Positions 7,647-17,203 of a DNA stretch of 64,000 bases are shown here, in pieces. The stretch is from Verminephrobacter eiseniae EF01-2. GTDB taxonomy: Bacteria; Pseudomonadota; Gammaproteobacteria; Burkholderiales; Burkholderiaceae_C. Made by a program: the position numbers and the translations under genes. The stretch is taken from assembly GCF_000015565.1 (NCBI RefSeq), contig NC_008786.1, positions 5,444,501 to 5,508,500 of the forward strand, read 5' to 3'. The stretch's first letter is position 1, and every line of letters begins with the position of its first letter. The notes beneath the pieces were generated by a model, which was not told the origin of the DNA, searched no databases, and worked only from the letters and a program-made list of their open reading frames with translations.

Positions 7647-8915
7647 ATGAAACTCTTTCCTTGCGGCCACGCCACGCACCCCCGCTGGCGCATGGCTGCG
7701 GCCCTGGTGCTGGAGCAACTGCGGGCCCGGATGGCCCAGCCTGAATACGCCAGCGCTCCAACGCTGGGCCTGCTCTACATCACCGACCATTACGTCAACG
7801 AAGCCCGGGCGCTGCTCGATCACCTGAGCGGCGAACTGCCCGGGGTGACCGACTGGAGCGGCACCGTGGGTGTGGGCGTGGCGGCCAACAACGCCGAGTA
7901 TTTCGACCAGCCCGGGCTATCGGTGATGCTGCTCGATGTGCCGGCCGACCAGTACCGCGTGTTCTCGGGCGTGGCGCCGTTGCCCACGCACCGCCGCAAC
8001 GGCGGCTTTGCCGCGCACACGGCGCTGGTCCATGCCGATGGCCACACGCCCGAGCTGGCGCAGTTGCTGGCCGAGATGGCTGCGCGCACCGACACCGGTT
8101 ACCTGTTTGGCGGCCTGAGCGCCAGTCGCACGACCAGCGTGCAGTTCGCCGTTGGCGGGGACGGCAACATGGCCGGGCAGGGCGGCGCCGGCGGCGTGTT
8201 CGACGCGGGCCTGTCGGGCGTGGCGTTTGGCGCCGGGGTGGCGCTGGTTTCGCGCGTCACGCAGGGTTGCCAGCCCGTGAGTGCGCTGCACCGCATCACG
8301 GCAGCGCAGAACAACCTGGTGCTGACGCTCGACGACAAACCGGCGCTGGACATGCTGCTCGACACACTGGGGGTGTCCCTCGAAAGCGACCCGCAGCCCG
8401 CGCTGCGCAAGGTGCGCGCCACGCTGGCCGGGCTGGTCGACGCCGGCGAGCAGCCCCGGGGCCAGCGCCGCATGGGCCACTTCGGCACCGACACGCGCGT
8501 GCGCCATATCGTGGGGCTGGACGGCTTGCGCCGAGGCGTGGCCCTGGCCGACGCCGTGCAAGCAGGCATGCAACTGGCGTTTTGCCAGCGCAATGCCGCC
8601 GCAGCGCGCGCCGACCTGATGCGCATCTGCGCCGAGATCCGCGAAGAGCTCTCGCCCGAGGAACTGGCGCTCGCGCCCGACATGCCAGGCCGCCATGCGG
8701 CACCGCAAACACAGCGGCGCATCTGTGGCGCGATCTATGTGAGTTGCTCGGGCCGTGGCGGCCCGCACTTTGGCGGGCCTGGCGCCGAATTGCACATCGT
8801 GCGCCATGCGCTGGGCGATGTGCCGCTGGCCGGATTCTTCGCCGGGGGCGAAATCGCGCACCACCACCTGTATGGCTACACCGGGGTGCTGACGGTCTTT
8901 GCCGACAGCGAATAA
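7647..8915 (+). CDS. FIST domain sensory protein
   Basis: A 422-residue soluble protein with the FIST N-terminal domain (about residues 25-210, including GTVGVGVAANNAEYF and the glycine-rich GYLFGGLSAS segment). The FIST C-terminal domain (about 225-400) has CSGRGGPHFGGPGAELHIVRHALG and the closing PLAGFFAGGEIAHHHLYGYTGVLTVF. FIST domains are thought to bind small ligands, possibly amino acids, and are often joined to signalling domains. Here FIST stands alone, so its output partner is unknown. Length and motifs are typical and nothing is broken. Confidence 0.88.
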   Translation: MKLFPCGHATHPRWRMAAALVLEQLRARMAQPEYASAPTLGLLYITDHYVNEARALLDHLSGELPGVTDWSGTVGVGVAANNAEYFDQPGLSVMLLDVPADQYRVFSGVAPLPTHRRNGGFAAHTALVHADGHTPELAQLLAEMAARTDTGYLFGGLSASRTTSVQFAVGGDGNMAGQGGAGGVFDAGLSGVAFGAGVALVSRVTQGCQPVSALHRITAAQNNLVLTLDDKPALDMLLDTLGVSLESDPQPALRKVRATLAGLVDAGEQPRGQRRMGHFGTDTRVRHIVGLDGLRRGVALADAVQAGMQLAFCQRNAAAARADLMRICAEIREELSPEELALAPDMPGRHAAPQTQRRICGAIYVSCSGRGGPHFGGPGAELHIVRHALGDVPLAGFFAGGEIAHHHLYGYTGVLTVFADSE

Positions 8916-9003
8916 GGGCTTCATGCCCCGTGCAACGGGCATGTGCCCCCAAGCCAGGCGCCGCAGGCGCGCCGGGGGGGCGGATCATGTCGGCAGCCAA
9001 GCG

Positions 9004-10335
9004 TCAACCGGCGGGGGGGCCCATACCGGCCCCGGTCTGGGTCTGGTCTTCGCCGGACAGGCGGGTTGCCAGGATCTTGTCGATGGTCTTGCCATCCATG
9101 TCCACCACCTCGAGCTTCCAGTCTTCCCATTGCACCGTGTCGGTCACCTTGGGCAGGCGGCCGGTCAGCAGCATGATCATGCCGCTGAGCGTGTGGTAGC
9201 GGCCGCGCTCTTCCTCGGGCACGGCCGCCAGGCCCAGGCGGTCCTTGAGCTCGGGCACGGGGATATGGCCGTCGAGCAACCAACTGCCATCCTCGTGCTG
9301 CAGCGCCCACGAGGTCTCGGGGTCGCGCGGCTGGAATTCGCCGGTGATCGCCTCGATCAGATCTTGCAGCGTCACGATGCCCTGCACCTCGCCATATTCA
9401 TCGATGACGAAGGCCATGTGCACATCCGACAGCCGGAAGTTGTCCAGCAGTTCCATGCCGGTGATGGTCTCGGGCACATACAGCGCGGTCTGCATCGGCT
9501 GCTCGGCCAGGCCATGGGCCTGATCGCGGATCCGGCGCGCCAGCCACTGGCGGGCGTTGACCACGCCCAGGATGCGATCCATGCCGCCGCGCACCACCGG
9601 AAAGCGCGCGTGGTCGGATTCTTCGATGCGCTGCAGGTTGTCGGCAAACGGCGCATCGACATCCAGGCACACCACGTCACCGCGCGGCACCATCAGCGAG
9701 CCGATCTGGCGGTCATCGAGCCGGAACACATTGCGCACCATGGTGTGCTCGTGCGACTCGATCACGCCCGCCGTCGTGCCCTCGACCAGCATCGCGTGGA
9801 TCTCCTCTTCGGTCACCGGGCTGCCGCTGGTTTCTTTCACGCCCAGCAGGCGCAGCAGCGTGCGTGTGGAGGTGGACAGCAGCAGCACGAACGGCTTGGT
9901 GGCCAGCGCCAGCAGGTTGATCGGCCGCGCCACCAGACGCGCCAAGGTCTCGGGATGCGACTGACCGATGCGCTTGGGCACCAGTTCGCCCACGACGATG
10001 GAGAAATACGTGATCAGCACCACCGCCAACCCGGTCGCGACGTAATGGCCGTAGCGCAGCGGCATTCCCATCCATGCCAGCCACGCGGCCAGCGGTTCGG
10101 CCAGCGCGGACTCACCGACGATGCCGCTGAGCACGCCAATCGAGGTGATGCCGATCTGTATCGTGGACAGGAAACGGGTGGGGTCGGCCCCCAGCTTCAC
10201 GGCAGCGGCGGCGCCGCTATCGCCCTCCTCGATCAACTTTTGCAACCGGACTTTGCGGGCCGTGACCAGCGCGATCTCGGACATGGCGAACAGTCCGTTC
10301 AGACAGATGAGGGCCACCAGTATTGCTATTTCCAT
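9004..10335 (-). CDS. CNNM/CorC-type membrane protein with CBS pair
   Basis: A 443-residue protein of the HlyC/CorC family. A DUF21/CNNM transmembrane domain covers residues 1-185 (three to four helices; FAMSEIALVTARK near 17). Two CBS domains follow (about 205-330, including MVPRGDVVCLD and VIDEYGEVQGIVTLQDLIEAI). A CorC_HlyC transporter-associated domain closes the protein (about 345-430). Family members are linked to Mg2+/Co2+ efflux or resistance; the ion is not certain from sequence. It is transcribed against its neighbours, with a 350-bp gene-free stretch and a MITE copy upstream. Confidence 0.9.
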   Translation of the reverse strand: MEIAILVALICLNGLFAMSEIALVTARKVRLQKLIEEGDSGAAAAVKLGADPTRFLSTIQIGITSIGVLSGIVGESALAEPLAAWLAWMGMPLRYGHYVATGLAVVLITYFSIVVGELVPKRIGQSHPETLARLVARPINLLALATKPFVLLLSTSTRTLLRLLGVKETSGSPVTEEEIHAMLVEGTTAGVIESHEHTMVRNVFRLDDRQIGSLMVPRGDVVCLDVDAPFADNLQRIEESDHARFPVVRGGMDRILGVVNARQWLARRIRDQAHGLAEQPMQTALYVPETITGMELLDNFRLSDVHMAFVIDEYGEVQGIVTLQDLIEAITGEFQPRDPETSWALQHEDGSWLLDGHIPVPELKDRLGLAAVPEEERGRYHTLSGMIMLLTGRLPKVTDTVQWEDWKLEVVDMDGKTIDKILATRLSGEDQTQTGAGMGPPAG

Positions 10336-10685
10336 ACACAGGGCGCCTGCGCACCCTTGGGGTTTACAAGCCTGACATTGTAAGAACCTGCGGTGCCGCG
10401 CCTACCCCTGCCCGCGCCGTACCCCCGCACCGCAGGCCCGTGCCGCACGGTGGCGCAATGTCTGGACAAGCAGCACGGGGTTTGTCGTTGGCTGCCGCCG
10501 AAGGCTTCGGGCGGGCAGACCACCGTGGTGCGTCGGGGCCCCGCTGGCAGCACACCAGGCAGCGGTGAACGGCCAGCGGACTGACTGGCGATCGCTTGAC
10601 GATGATCATCGCCGGGCACCCGACAAGCCGGGTAGACTGGGCAGCGGCGCGCATGTTGGCTGGCTGGTTGTGGTTGGTTTTCCGG
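10336..10685. other. Intergenic stretch without recognisable gene
   Basis: This separates the divergently placed corC-like gene from the MITE copy and cysS. The open frames here are short and do not look like proteins. I see no tRNA, promoter or terminator I would defend. Confidence 0.5.
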
Positions 10686-10850
10686 CTAGTGTCGTGTCAC
10701 CGATCAGATGTCGTAGGCTGCGCGCAGCCATCGGAGCGCAGCGCAAGGCGCATCGCGCAGCCAATACCGAGCGTATTGGCAAGCGATGCAACGCCGCGAT
10801 GCGCTTCGATGGCCAGCGCAGACCGACAGATGATCGGTGACGCGACACTA
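10686..10850. repeat. MITE-like inverted-repeat element, copy A (165 bp)
   Basis: The ends are inverted repeats of about 28 bp: TAGTGTCGTGTCACCGATCA at the left and its near complement TGATCGGTGACGCGACACTA at the right, each flanked by C/G so that both ends read CTAG. The centre holds a smaller palindrome (CCAATAC, GTATTGG). No protein is encoded. Copies B (13144) and C (36433) share ends and body; C is this element inverted. It lies in the upstream region of cysS. Confidence 0.85.
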
Positions 10851-10992
10851 GTCTGGTCCGGCATCGTCCAACGCGGTGACGTGGTGTGAGCCGGGTACCA
10901 TGGTGATACGCTGCTGCTGCCGGGTGCACCGCCTCGTCCATCCCCCTCAGATCCTTCATCGATACACCCTGAGTCCCCGTGACTGAAATCCC

Positions 10993-12375
10993 ATGAGTTT
11001 GCGCATCTACAACACGCTGTCGCGTGCATTGGAGGAGTTTTCCCCGCTGGAACCGGGCCATGTGCGCATGTATGTCTGCGGCATGACCATCTATGACCTG
11101 TGCCACATCGGCCACGCCCGCATGATGATGGCGTTCGACGTGGTGCAGCGCTGGCTCAAGGCCCGGGGTCTGAAGGTCACCTATGTGCGCAACATCACCG
11201 ATATCGACGACAAGATCATCGGGCGGGCGCTCGAGCGCGGCATCACCATCGGCGCCCTGACCGACGAAATGATCGCCGCGATGCATGCCGACATCGGCGC
11301 CTTGGGGCTGGAGCCACCCACGCTGGAGCCTCGCGCCACGCAGTATGTGCCCCGGATGCTGGCGCTGATCGGGCAACTTCAGGCCAAGGGCCTGGCGTAC
11401 CGCGCCAGCAATGGCGATGTGAACTATGCGGTGCGCAAGTTCCAGGGCTACGGCAAGCTCTCGGGCAAGTCGCCGGACGAGTTGCGCGCCGGTGCGCGGG
11501 TGGCGCTGGCCGATGGCAAGACCGATCCGCTGGACTTCGTGCTGTGGAAGTCGGCCAAGCCGCATGAGCCACCCGAGGCCCAATGGGACAGCGACTATGG
11601 GCGCGGGCGTCCCGGCTGGCATATCGAGTGCTCGGCCATGAGTTGCGCCACCTTGGGCGAGAGCTTCGACATCCATGGCGGCGGGGCGGATCTGCAATTT
11701 CCCCACCACGAGAACGAGATCGCCCAGAGCGAAGGGGTCACCGGCAAGCCGCTGGCACGCTTTTGGCTGCACAACGGTTTTGTACGGGTAGACAACGAGA
11801 AAATGAGCAAGTCGCTGGGCAACTTCTTCACCATCCGCGATGTGCTAGCGCAGTATGACGCCCAGACCGTGCGCTTTTTCATCGTGCGCGCGCATTACCG
11901 CAGCGCGCTCAATTACAGCGACGCCCATCTCGACGATGCACGCCAGGCCCTCAAGCGCCTGTACACCGCGCTGAGCCTGGTGCCCCCCGCGCCGGTAGCG
12001 GCCATCGACTGGACCGAGCCCCATGCCGCGCGTTTCCAGGCGGCAATGGATGAAGACTTCGGCACGCCCGAGGCCGTGGCCGTGCTGTTCGACTTGGCCG
12101 TCGAGGTCAACAAGAGCCACTCGCCGCAACGGGCCGGTCTGCTCAAAGCGCTCGGCGGCTGCCTGGGACTGCTGCAAGGCGACCCCCGGGCCTTTTTGCA
12201 GGCCGGGGCGGGAACGCCCGACGAGGCCGACATCCAGGCCCGGATCGCAGCCCGCGCAGCAGCCAAGGCGCAGCGCGACTTCGCCGAGGCCGACCGCATC
12301 CGCAATGCGCTGCTGGCCCAGGGCATCGTGCTCAAGGACGGCGCGACAGGAACCACATGGGAAGCCGCGCAGTGA
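10993..12375 (+). CDS. cysS: Cysteine--tRNA ligase
   Basis: A 460-residue class I aminoacyl-tRNA synthetase. Visible are the zinc cysteine and HIGH-type motif in [20 protein letters not shown] (from about residue 28), [12 protein letters not shown] with the second zinc cysteine near 205, the zinc histidine in [18 protein letters not shown], and [14 protein letters not shown] near 270. An anticodon-recognition DALR-like helical region follows to the C-terminus. It charges tRNA-Cys in the cytosol. Length is normal, and the ATG at 10993 gives the standard MSLRIYNT start. Confidence 0.97.
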   Translation: MSLRIYNTLSRALEEFSPLEPGHVRMYVCGMTIYDLCHIGHARMMMAFDVVQRWLKARGLKVTYVRNITDIDDKIIGRALERGITIGALTDEMIAAMHADIGALGLEPPTLEPRATQYVPRMLALIGQLQAKGLAYRASNGDVNYAVRKFQGYGKLSGKSPDELRAGARVALADGKTDPLDFVLWKSAKPHEPPEAQWDSDYGRGRPGWHIECSAMSCATLGESFDIHGGGADLQFPHHENEIAQSEGVTGKPLARFWLHNGFVRVDNEKMSKSLGNFFTIRDVLAQYDAQTVRFFIVRAHYRSALNYSDAHLDDARQALKRLYTALSLVPPAPVAAIDWTEPHAARFQAAMDEDFGTPEAVAVLFDLAVEVNKSHSPQRAGLLKALGGCLGLLQGDPRAFLQAGAGTPDEADIQARIAARAAAKAQRDFAEADRIRNALLAQGIVLKDGATGTTWEAAQ

Positions 12376-12423
12376 TCTTTGCCCTGTTTGCGGCCAACGC
12401 CCCCGGGGCGAAGGGAGCGCCCG

Positions 12424-13128
12424 ATGGCGGCTGCTAAGAAAACGACCTCTGCGGCGGCGCAGGCCGGCACGGAGGCCAGCCCCGGCGTCCACCCCGATAT
12501 CCGCCCCGATGCCCGCCCCGGCTATTGGGCCGAAGCCTGCAAGCAGTTGATGAAAAAGGATCGGGTGATGAAGCGCCTGATCCCCCAGTCCGGCAACGCC
12601 ACATTGCAAACCCGGGGCGATGCGTTCACCACGCTGGCGCGCAGCATCGTCGGGCAGCAGATTTCGGTGAAGGCGGCGCAAACCGTGTGGGAGCGCTTCG
12701 CCCTGCTGCCTTGCAGCATGAAGCCGGCCAACGTGCTCAAGCTCAGGATCGACGACATGCGTGCTGCCGGCCTGTCGGCCCGCAAGGTCGACTATCTGGT
12801 CGACCTGTCGATGCACTTCGAGAGCGGCCAGTTGCATGTGAAGGACTGGGCGGCGATGGACGACGAAGCCATCATTGCCGAACTGATCGCGATTCGCGGC
12901 ATTGGCCGCTGGACGGCCGAGATGTTCCTGATCTTCTACCTGATGCGGCCCAACGTATTGCCGCTGGACGACCTGGGGCTGATCAATGGCATCAGCCTGA
13001 ATTACTTTTCCGGCGACCCCGTCAGCCGCAGCGATGCCCGTGAAGTGGCCCAGGCCTGGAAGCCTTGGTGCAGCGTGGCGACTTGGTATATTTGGCGCTC
13101 GCTGGACCCGCTGCCGGTGGTGTATTGA
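12424..13128 (+). CDS. DNA-3-methyladenine glycosylase II (AlkA-like, HhH-GPD)
   Basis: A 234-residue base-excision glycosylase. The helix-hairpin-helix is IAIRGIGRWTAEMF (about residues 155-170). The catalytic aspartate follows in LPLDDLGL near residue 182, and SIVGQQISVKAAQTVW near 78 is the typical AlkA-side helix. It would remove alkylated purines from DNA. The first 30 residues are Ala/Lys/Thr-rich and poorly conserved. The start at 12424 has GGGAGCG just before it. It lies 48 bp after cysS and is likely cotranscribed with it. Confidence 0.9.
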   Translation: MAAAKKTTSAAAQAGTEASPGVHPDIRPDARPGYWAEACKQLMKKDRVMKRLIPQSGNATLQTRGDAFTTLARSIVGQQISVKAAQTVWERFALLPCSMKPANVLKLRIDDMRAAGLSARKVDYLVDLSMHFESGQLHVKDWAAMDDEAIIAELIAIRGIGRWTAEMFLIFYLMRPNVLPLDDLGLINGISLNYFSGDPVSRSDAREVAQAWKPWCSVATWYIWRSLDPLPVVY

Positions 13129-13143
13129 CGCCATGGTCGGCCC

Positions 13144-13226
13144 TAGTGTCGCGTCACCGATCATCTGTCGGTCTGCGCCGGCCATCGAAGCGCAGCCTAC
13201 GACATCTGATCGGTGACGCGACACTA
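13144..13226. repeat. MITE-like element, copy B (83 bp, internally deleted)
   Basis: It has the same inverted ends as copies A and C but only 83 bp in total, with about 80 bp of the centre missing. It lies between the alkA-like gene and accA, ending 14 bp before the accA ribosome-binding site, so it forms part of the accA leader if that gene is read from upstream. Confidence 0.85.
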
Positions 13227-13254
13227 GCAGCGCGCGACCCCAAGGAGAACGACA

Positions 13255-14232
13255 TTGGCGAAAAAGACCTTTCTGGACTTCGAGCAACCGATTGCCGAAC
13301 TCGAAGCCAAAATCGAAGAACTGCGCTACGTGCAGACCGAGAGCGCTGTCGATATCTCCGAAGAAATCGAGCAGTTGAGCAAAAAAAGCCAGCAGTTGAC
13401 CAAGGACATCTACAGCGAGTTGTCGCCCTGGCAGATCACCAAGATTGCGCGCCACCCCGAGCGCCCTTACACGCTGGACTATGTGCGCGACATCTTCACC
13501 GACTTTGTCGAATTGCACGGCGACCGCCACTACGCCGATGACCTGTCGATCGTCGGCGGCCTGGCGCGCTTCAACGGCCATGCCTGCATGGTGCTCGGCC
13601 ACCAGAAGGGCCGCGACACCAAAGAGCGCGCAACGCGCAACTTCGGCATGAGCAAGCCCGAGGGTTACCGCAAGGCCCTGCGCCTGATGAAGACCGCCCA
13701 GAAATTCAAACTGCCGGTGTTCACCTTTGTCGACACGCCCGGCGCCTACCCCGGCATAGACGCCGAGGAGCGCGGCCAGTCCGAAGCCATAGGCCGCAAC
13801 ATCTTCGAGATGACGCAGCTCGAAGTGCCGATCATCGCCACCATCATCGGCGAAGGCGGCTCGGGCGGCGCGCTGGCCATCAGCGTGGGGGACCAGGTCG
13901 TGATGCTGCAATATGCGATCTATTCGGTCATCAGTCCCGAGGGTTGCGCCTCCATCCTCTGGAAGACCAGCGACAAAGCCCGCGACGCGGCCGACGCGCT
14001 GGCGATCACCGCGCACCGCCTGAAGGCGCTGGGCCTGGTGGACAAGATCGTCAGCGAGCCGGTCGGTGGCGCCCACCGTGACCACAAGCAAATGGCCGCC
14101 TTCCTCAAACGCGCCCTGGGCGATGCCTTCCGGCAACTGGCCGACCTCAAGCCCCGGGACCTGCTCGAACGCCGCCATGAGCGCCTGCAAAGCTATGGGC
14201 GCTTCAACGACACCAAGGCCGAGGCGCGCTAG
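13255..14232 (+). CDS. accA: Acetyl-CoA carboxylase carboxyltransferase subunit alpha
   Basis: A 325-residue alpha subunit of the carboxyltransferase, which with AccD moves carboxyl from biotin to acetyl-CoA in fatty-acid synthesis. The N-terminal coiled helix [18 protein letters not shown] leads into the crotonase-like domain, with [23 protein letters not shown] near 160 and [10 protein letters not shown] near 200. The start is a TTG at 13255, supported by the strong AAGGAG at 13241 and the standard [10 protein letters not shown] beginning. MITE copy B lies directly upstream. tilS follows with virtually no gap. Confidence 0.96.
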   Translation: MAKKTFLDFEQPIAELEAKIEELRYVQTESAVDISEEIEQLSKKSQQLTKDIYSELSPWQITKIARHPERPYTLDYVRDIFTDFVELHGDRHYADDLSIVGGLARFNGHACMVLGHQKGRDTKERATRNFGMSKPEGYRKALRLMKTAQKFKLPVFTFVDTPGAYPGIDAEERGQSEAIGRNIFEMTQLEVPIIATIIGEGGSGGALAISVGDQVVMLQYAIYSVISPEGCASILWKTSDKARDAADALAITAHRLKALGLVDKIVSEPVGGAHRDHKQMAAFLKRALGDAFRQLADLKPRDLLERRHERLQSYGRFNDTKAEAR

Positions 14233-14233
14233 A

Positions 14234-15184
14234 TTGACGCAAGCCTTCGCTGCCGCCATGCAGGCTTTCGCGCCGGCGCTGCCGCTGGCGGTGGGGCTCA
14301 GTGGCGGCGCCGATTCGAGCGCCCTGCTGCTGGCCTGCGCGCGGCGCTGGCCCGGCCAGGTGCAGGCCCTGCATGTGCACCACGGCCTGCAGGCCGCAGC
14401 CGATGGCTTCGAGCAGCATTGCGCCGCCCTGTGCCAGCGCTTGCAGGTGCCGCTGATGGTGCAGCACCTGCGCGCAAGCCCGGCCCCCGGCCAGAGTCCC
14501 GAAGACGCTGCACGCCAGGCCCGATACCAAGCGTTGGCTGCGCTGGCGCAAGCAAATCAAACCCATGATGCTATTAAATCAATAGTCATCGGACAACATG
14601 CGGACGATCAGGCCGAGACCGTGCTGCTGGCCCTTTTGCGCGGCGCGGGGGTGGCGGGCTTGGCCGCCATGCCTGCCCGTTGGGAGATGGCGGGTCTGAC
14701 CTGGCACCGCCCTTTGCTGCAGGTGACGGCTGCCGATGTGCGCCAATGGCTGCGCGCCCAGGGGCAAACCTGGGTGGAAGACCCGAGCAACGCCGACCAG
14801 CGCCTGACCCGCAATCGCATCCGGGCGCAGCTGATGCCTGCGCTCGATGCAGCCTTCCCGACTTTCCGCGACACCTTTGCCCGGTCGGCCGCCAACGCCG
14901 CGCAGGCCGCCCAATTGCTGGAGACGCTGGCGCAGCAGGACCAGGCCCAGGTCGGCAGGCCGCCGCAGATCGGGCCCTTGCAAGGACTGAGCCGTGCGCG
15001 CCAGGCGAATGTGCTGCGCCACTGGCTGCGCAACGCCCACCACACCACACCGGCTGCGGCCCAACTCCATGAACTGCTGGACCAGATCGAGGCCTGCACC
15101 ACGCGCGGCCACCGCATCCACATCAAGGTCGGGCGCGGCTTTGTCGTGCGCTGCGGGCCGCAACTCGATTGGTACAATTCATAG
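14234..15184 (+). CDS. tilS: tRNA(Ile)-lysidine synthase
   Basis: A 316-residue PP-loop ATPase that turns the wobble C of tRNA-Ile(CAU) into lysidine. The P-loop is LSGGADSSALLLA near residue 25, and the second conserved motif is GQHADDQAETVLL near 120. A TTG start at 14234 is preferred: it follows accA by one base, has GAGG nine bases upstream and gives the usual LTQAF start; ATG 14258 is the alternative. The segment QANQTHDAIKSIV (14555-14590) is strikingly AT-rich and matches no conserved part. It resembles an inserted short Comamonadaceae repeat. The C-terminal domain is short, as in many betaproteobacteria. Confidence 0.9.
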   Translation: MTQAFAAAMQAFAPALPLAVGLSGGADSSALLLACARRWPGQVQALHVHHGLQAAADGFEQHCAALCQRLQVPLMVQHLRASPAPGQSPEDAARQARYQALAALAQANQTHDAIKSIVIGQHADDQAETVLLALLRGAGVAGLAAMPARWEMAGLTWHRPLLQVTAADVRQWLRAQGQTWVEDPSNADQRLTRNRIRAQLMPALDAAFPTFRDTFARSAANAAQAAQLLETLAQQDQAQVGRPPQIGPLQGLSRARQANVLRHWLRNAHHTTPAAAQLHELLDQIEACTTRGHRIHIKVGRGFVVRCGPQLDWYNS

Positions 15185-15356
15185 CGTCTTGCTTGGGGAG
15201 GAGCAGTTCATCTGCTGCAAGCATGTCTGCTGCGCCTTCCCCTGCCTGTCTCCCCTCAACGCACGAAAGGCAGGAACCACGGCGGCGCGCCCACACAGGG
15301 CAAGGGCAAGGACGCCAGCGCCGTGGTTTCGGATTCGTCATCCCGCAAAAACTCCA

Positions 15357-16625
15357 ATGGCATTGATCGTTCACAAATACGGCGGCACCTCGATGGGCTC
15401 ACCCGAGCGCATCCGCTGCGTTGCCAAGCGCGTCGCCAAATGGGCCCGCGCAGGCCACCAGATGGTGGTGGTGCCCAGCGCCATGAGCGGCGAAACCAAC
15501 CGCCTGCTCGCGCTGGCCAAGGAACTCGCCCCCGCCCGCGCCACCGATGCCTACCACCGCGAACTCGACATGCTGGCCGCCACCGGCGAGCAGGCTTCAT
15601 CGGCATTGCTGGCCATTGCGCTGCAGGCCGAGGGCCTGGGCTCGGTCAGCTACGCCGGCTGGCAGTTGCCGATCCGCACCGACAGCAGCTACACCAAGGC
15701 CCGCATCGAATCCATCGACGACCAGCGTGTGCGTGCCGATCTGGCCCATGGCAAGGTGGTCATCGTGACCGGCTTTCAAGGCATCGACGACGAAGGCAAC
15801 ATCACCACGCTCGGCCGTGGCGGCTCGGACACCTCGGCCGTGGCCGTGGCGGCGGCGATGAAAGCCCACGAATGCCTGATCTACACCGACGTCGACGGCG
15901 TATACACCACCGACCCGCGCGTGGTGCCCCAGGCCCGGCGCCTGCAGACGGTGAGCTTCGAGGAAATGCTTGAAATGGCCAGCCTGGGCAGCAAGGTGCT
16001 GCAAATCCGCTCGGTCGAATTCGCCGGCAAGTACAGGGTCCGGCTGCGCGTGCTGTCGAGCTTCACCCCCTGGGACATGGACATTGACGAAGAAGCCCGC
16101 TCCGGCACGCTGATCACTTTCGAGGAGGACGAAAAAATGGAACAAGCCGTCGTATCCGGCATCGCTTTCAACCGCGACGAAGCCAAGCTCTCCGTGCTCG
16201 GCGTGCCCGACAAGCCCGGCATCGCCTACCTGATCCTGGGCGCCGTGGCCGATGCCAACATCGATGTCGACATGATCATCCAGAACCTGAGCAAGGATGG
16301 CAAAACCGACTTCAGCTTCACCGTGCACCGCAACGACTACGCCCGCGCCATCGATCTGATCAAGGAAAAAGTGCTCCCCGTGCTGGGCGCGCACGAAGTG
16401 GTTGGCGACACCAACATCTGCAAAGTCAGCATCGTCGGCATCGGCATGCGCAGCCATGTGGGCGTGGCCAGCAAGATGTTTCGCGTGCTCAGCGAAGAAA
16501 GCATCAACATCCAGATGATCTCCACATCCGAAATCAAGACCTCGGTCGTGATCGACGAAAAATACATGGAGCTGGCCGTGCGCAGCCTGCACCAAGCCTT
16601 CGGGCTGGACCAGGAAGCGGCCTGA
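15357..16625 (+). CDS. lysC: Aspartate kinase
   Basis: A 422-residue aspartokinase catalysing the first step to lysine, threonine, methionine and diaminopimelate. The amino-acid-kinase domain begins [15 protein letters not shown], with [23 protein letters not shown] near 150 and [12 protein letters not shown] near 180. Two ACT domains follow from about 265 ([35 protein letters not shown]) and normally give feedback inhibition. The 172 bp between tilS and lysC hold no gene, and I could not recognise a lysine riboswitch there. tRNA-Ser follows 29 bp downstream. Confidence 0.96.
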   Translation: MALIVHKYGGTSMGSPERIRCVAKRVAKWARAGHQMVVVPSAMSGETNRLLALAKELAPARATDAYHRELDMLAATGEQASSALLAIALQAEGLGSVSYAGWQLPIRTDSSYTKARIESIDDQRVRADLAHGKVVIVTGFQGIDDEGNITTLGRGGSDTSAVAVAAAMKAHECLIYTDVDGVYTTDPRVVPQARRLQTVSFEEMLEMASLGSKVLQIRSVEFAGKYRVRLRVLSSFTPWDMDIDEEARSGTLITFEEDEKMEQAVVSGIAFNRDEAKLSVLGVPDKPGIAYLILGAVADANIDVDMIIQNLSKDGKTDFSFTVHRNDYARAIDLIKEKVLPVLGAHEVVGDTNICKVSIVGIGMRSHVGVASKMFRVLSEESINIQMISTSEIKTSVVIDEKYMELAVRSLHQAFGLDQEAA

Positions 16626-16654
16626 ACCATGAAATAAGGCATAATCGCGCCACT

Positions 16655-16747
16655 GGAAACGTGACCGAGTGGCCGAAGGTGCTCCCCTGCTAAGGGAGTA
16701 TGGGGTGTAGAGCCTCATCGAGGGTTCGAATCCCTCCGTTTCCGCCA
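16655..16747 (+). tRNA. tRNA-Ser(GCU)
   Basis: A class II tRNA with acceptor arms GGAAACG/CGTTTCC, an anticodon stem CTCCC/GGGAG around CTGCTAA (anticodon GCT), a long variable arm, T-loop GGTTCGAATCC and an encoded CCA (16745-16747). CATAAT at 16640 may be its -10 box. Its 3' half is a common integration target, and integrase debris begins about 160 bp downstream. Confidence 0.96.
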
Positions 16748-16770
16748 GAAGTGGCCCAAGCCAGTCCACC

Positions 16771-16805
16771 AAAGCCCCGCGCCGTATACGCGACGGGGCT
16801 TTTTC
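16771..16805 (+). terminator. Rho-independent terminator after tRNA-Ser
   Basis: A GC stem, AGCCCCG with CGGGGCT, with further pairing across the GCC/TATACGCG loop, runs directly into five T residues. It ends the tRNA-Ser and possibly the lysC transcript. Confidence 0.85.
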
Positions 16806-16871
16806 ATTGAAGATGTCGTCCATCATCGTCCAAAACATGCCATGCCGATACCGCGCAAGCCAGGCGTCGAT

Positions 16872-16910
16872 CATGGTATCTGGCGTGGCATTTGACGGGG
16901 CGATACCATG
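16872..16910. promoter_or_regulatory. Inverted repeat at integrase start
   Basis: CATGGTATC (16872-16880) and GATACCATG (16902-16910) are perfect 9-bp inverted arms. The right arm includes the integrase ATG. It could be an operator for the former integrase or a folded leader; function is inferred. Confidence 0.4.
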
Positions 16911-17203
16911 ACGTTGACCGTGCGCGCAGTGGATGCGGCCAAACCGCATGACAAGGGCTACAAGTTGCCCGACAGTGACAGTGTGTGGGGCTGTACCTTT
17001 TCGTCACCCCGGCCGGTGGCAAGAGTTGGCGCGCCAACCATCTGCGCGAGGGCAAGCAGGCAACGCGCACCTATGGCCGATGGCCGGATGTCAGCCTGGC
17101 CGAGGCCCGCAAAGCCCACGCCGCAGCGCGCGATGGTGTGGTTCCGGCGGCGGTCGCTGTGCCTTCTTTTGAGACGATCGCCAGGGCCTGGCTCAAACTC
17201 AAA
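16908..17203 (+). pseudogene. Truncated P4-type tyrosine integrase (N-terminal DUF4102 part)
   Basis: The reading starts [24 protein letters not shown]. It continues in another frame as [43 protein letters not shown] and [11 protein letters not shown], the DUF4102 arm-binding domain plus the start of the core-binding domain. About 8 extra bases around AGTGTGTG near 16980 cause the frame change. At about 17200 the sequence switches abruptly to an IS4-type transposase, so the catalytic Arg/His/Tyr domain is absent. It lies just behind tRNA-Ser(GCU), in the tRNA's orientation, the usual place for an island integrase. Confidence 0.85.

Noticed and set aside
10336..10685. Short open frames between the CorC-like gene and MITE copy A
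   Set aside because: No ribosome-binding site, no family likeness, typical of GC-rich noncoding DNA.
11845..14259. Long open minus-strand frame opposite cysS, the glycosylase gene and accA
   Set aside because: Spans several real genes and the MITE; the translation is low-complexity and lacks motifs.
15185..15356. Lysine riboswitch before lysC
   Set aside because: No recognisable lysine-aptamer core or terminator pairing; betaproteobacteria rarely use it here.
16670..16690. Shared GGCCGAAGGTGCTC-like string between tRNA-Ser and the 60-bp repeat
   Set aside because: Only about 12 bases match and they belong to the normal tRNA D-arm; I treat it as chance.
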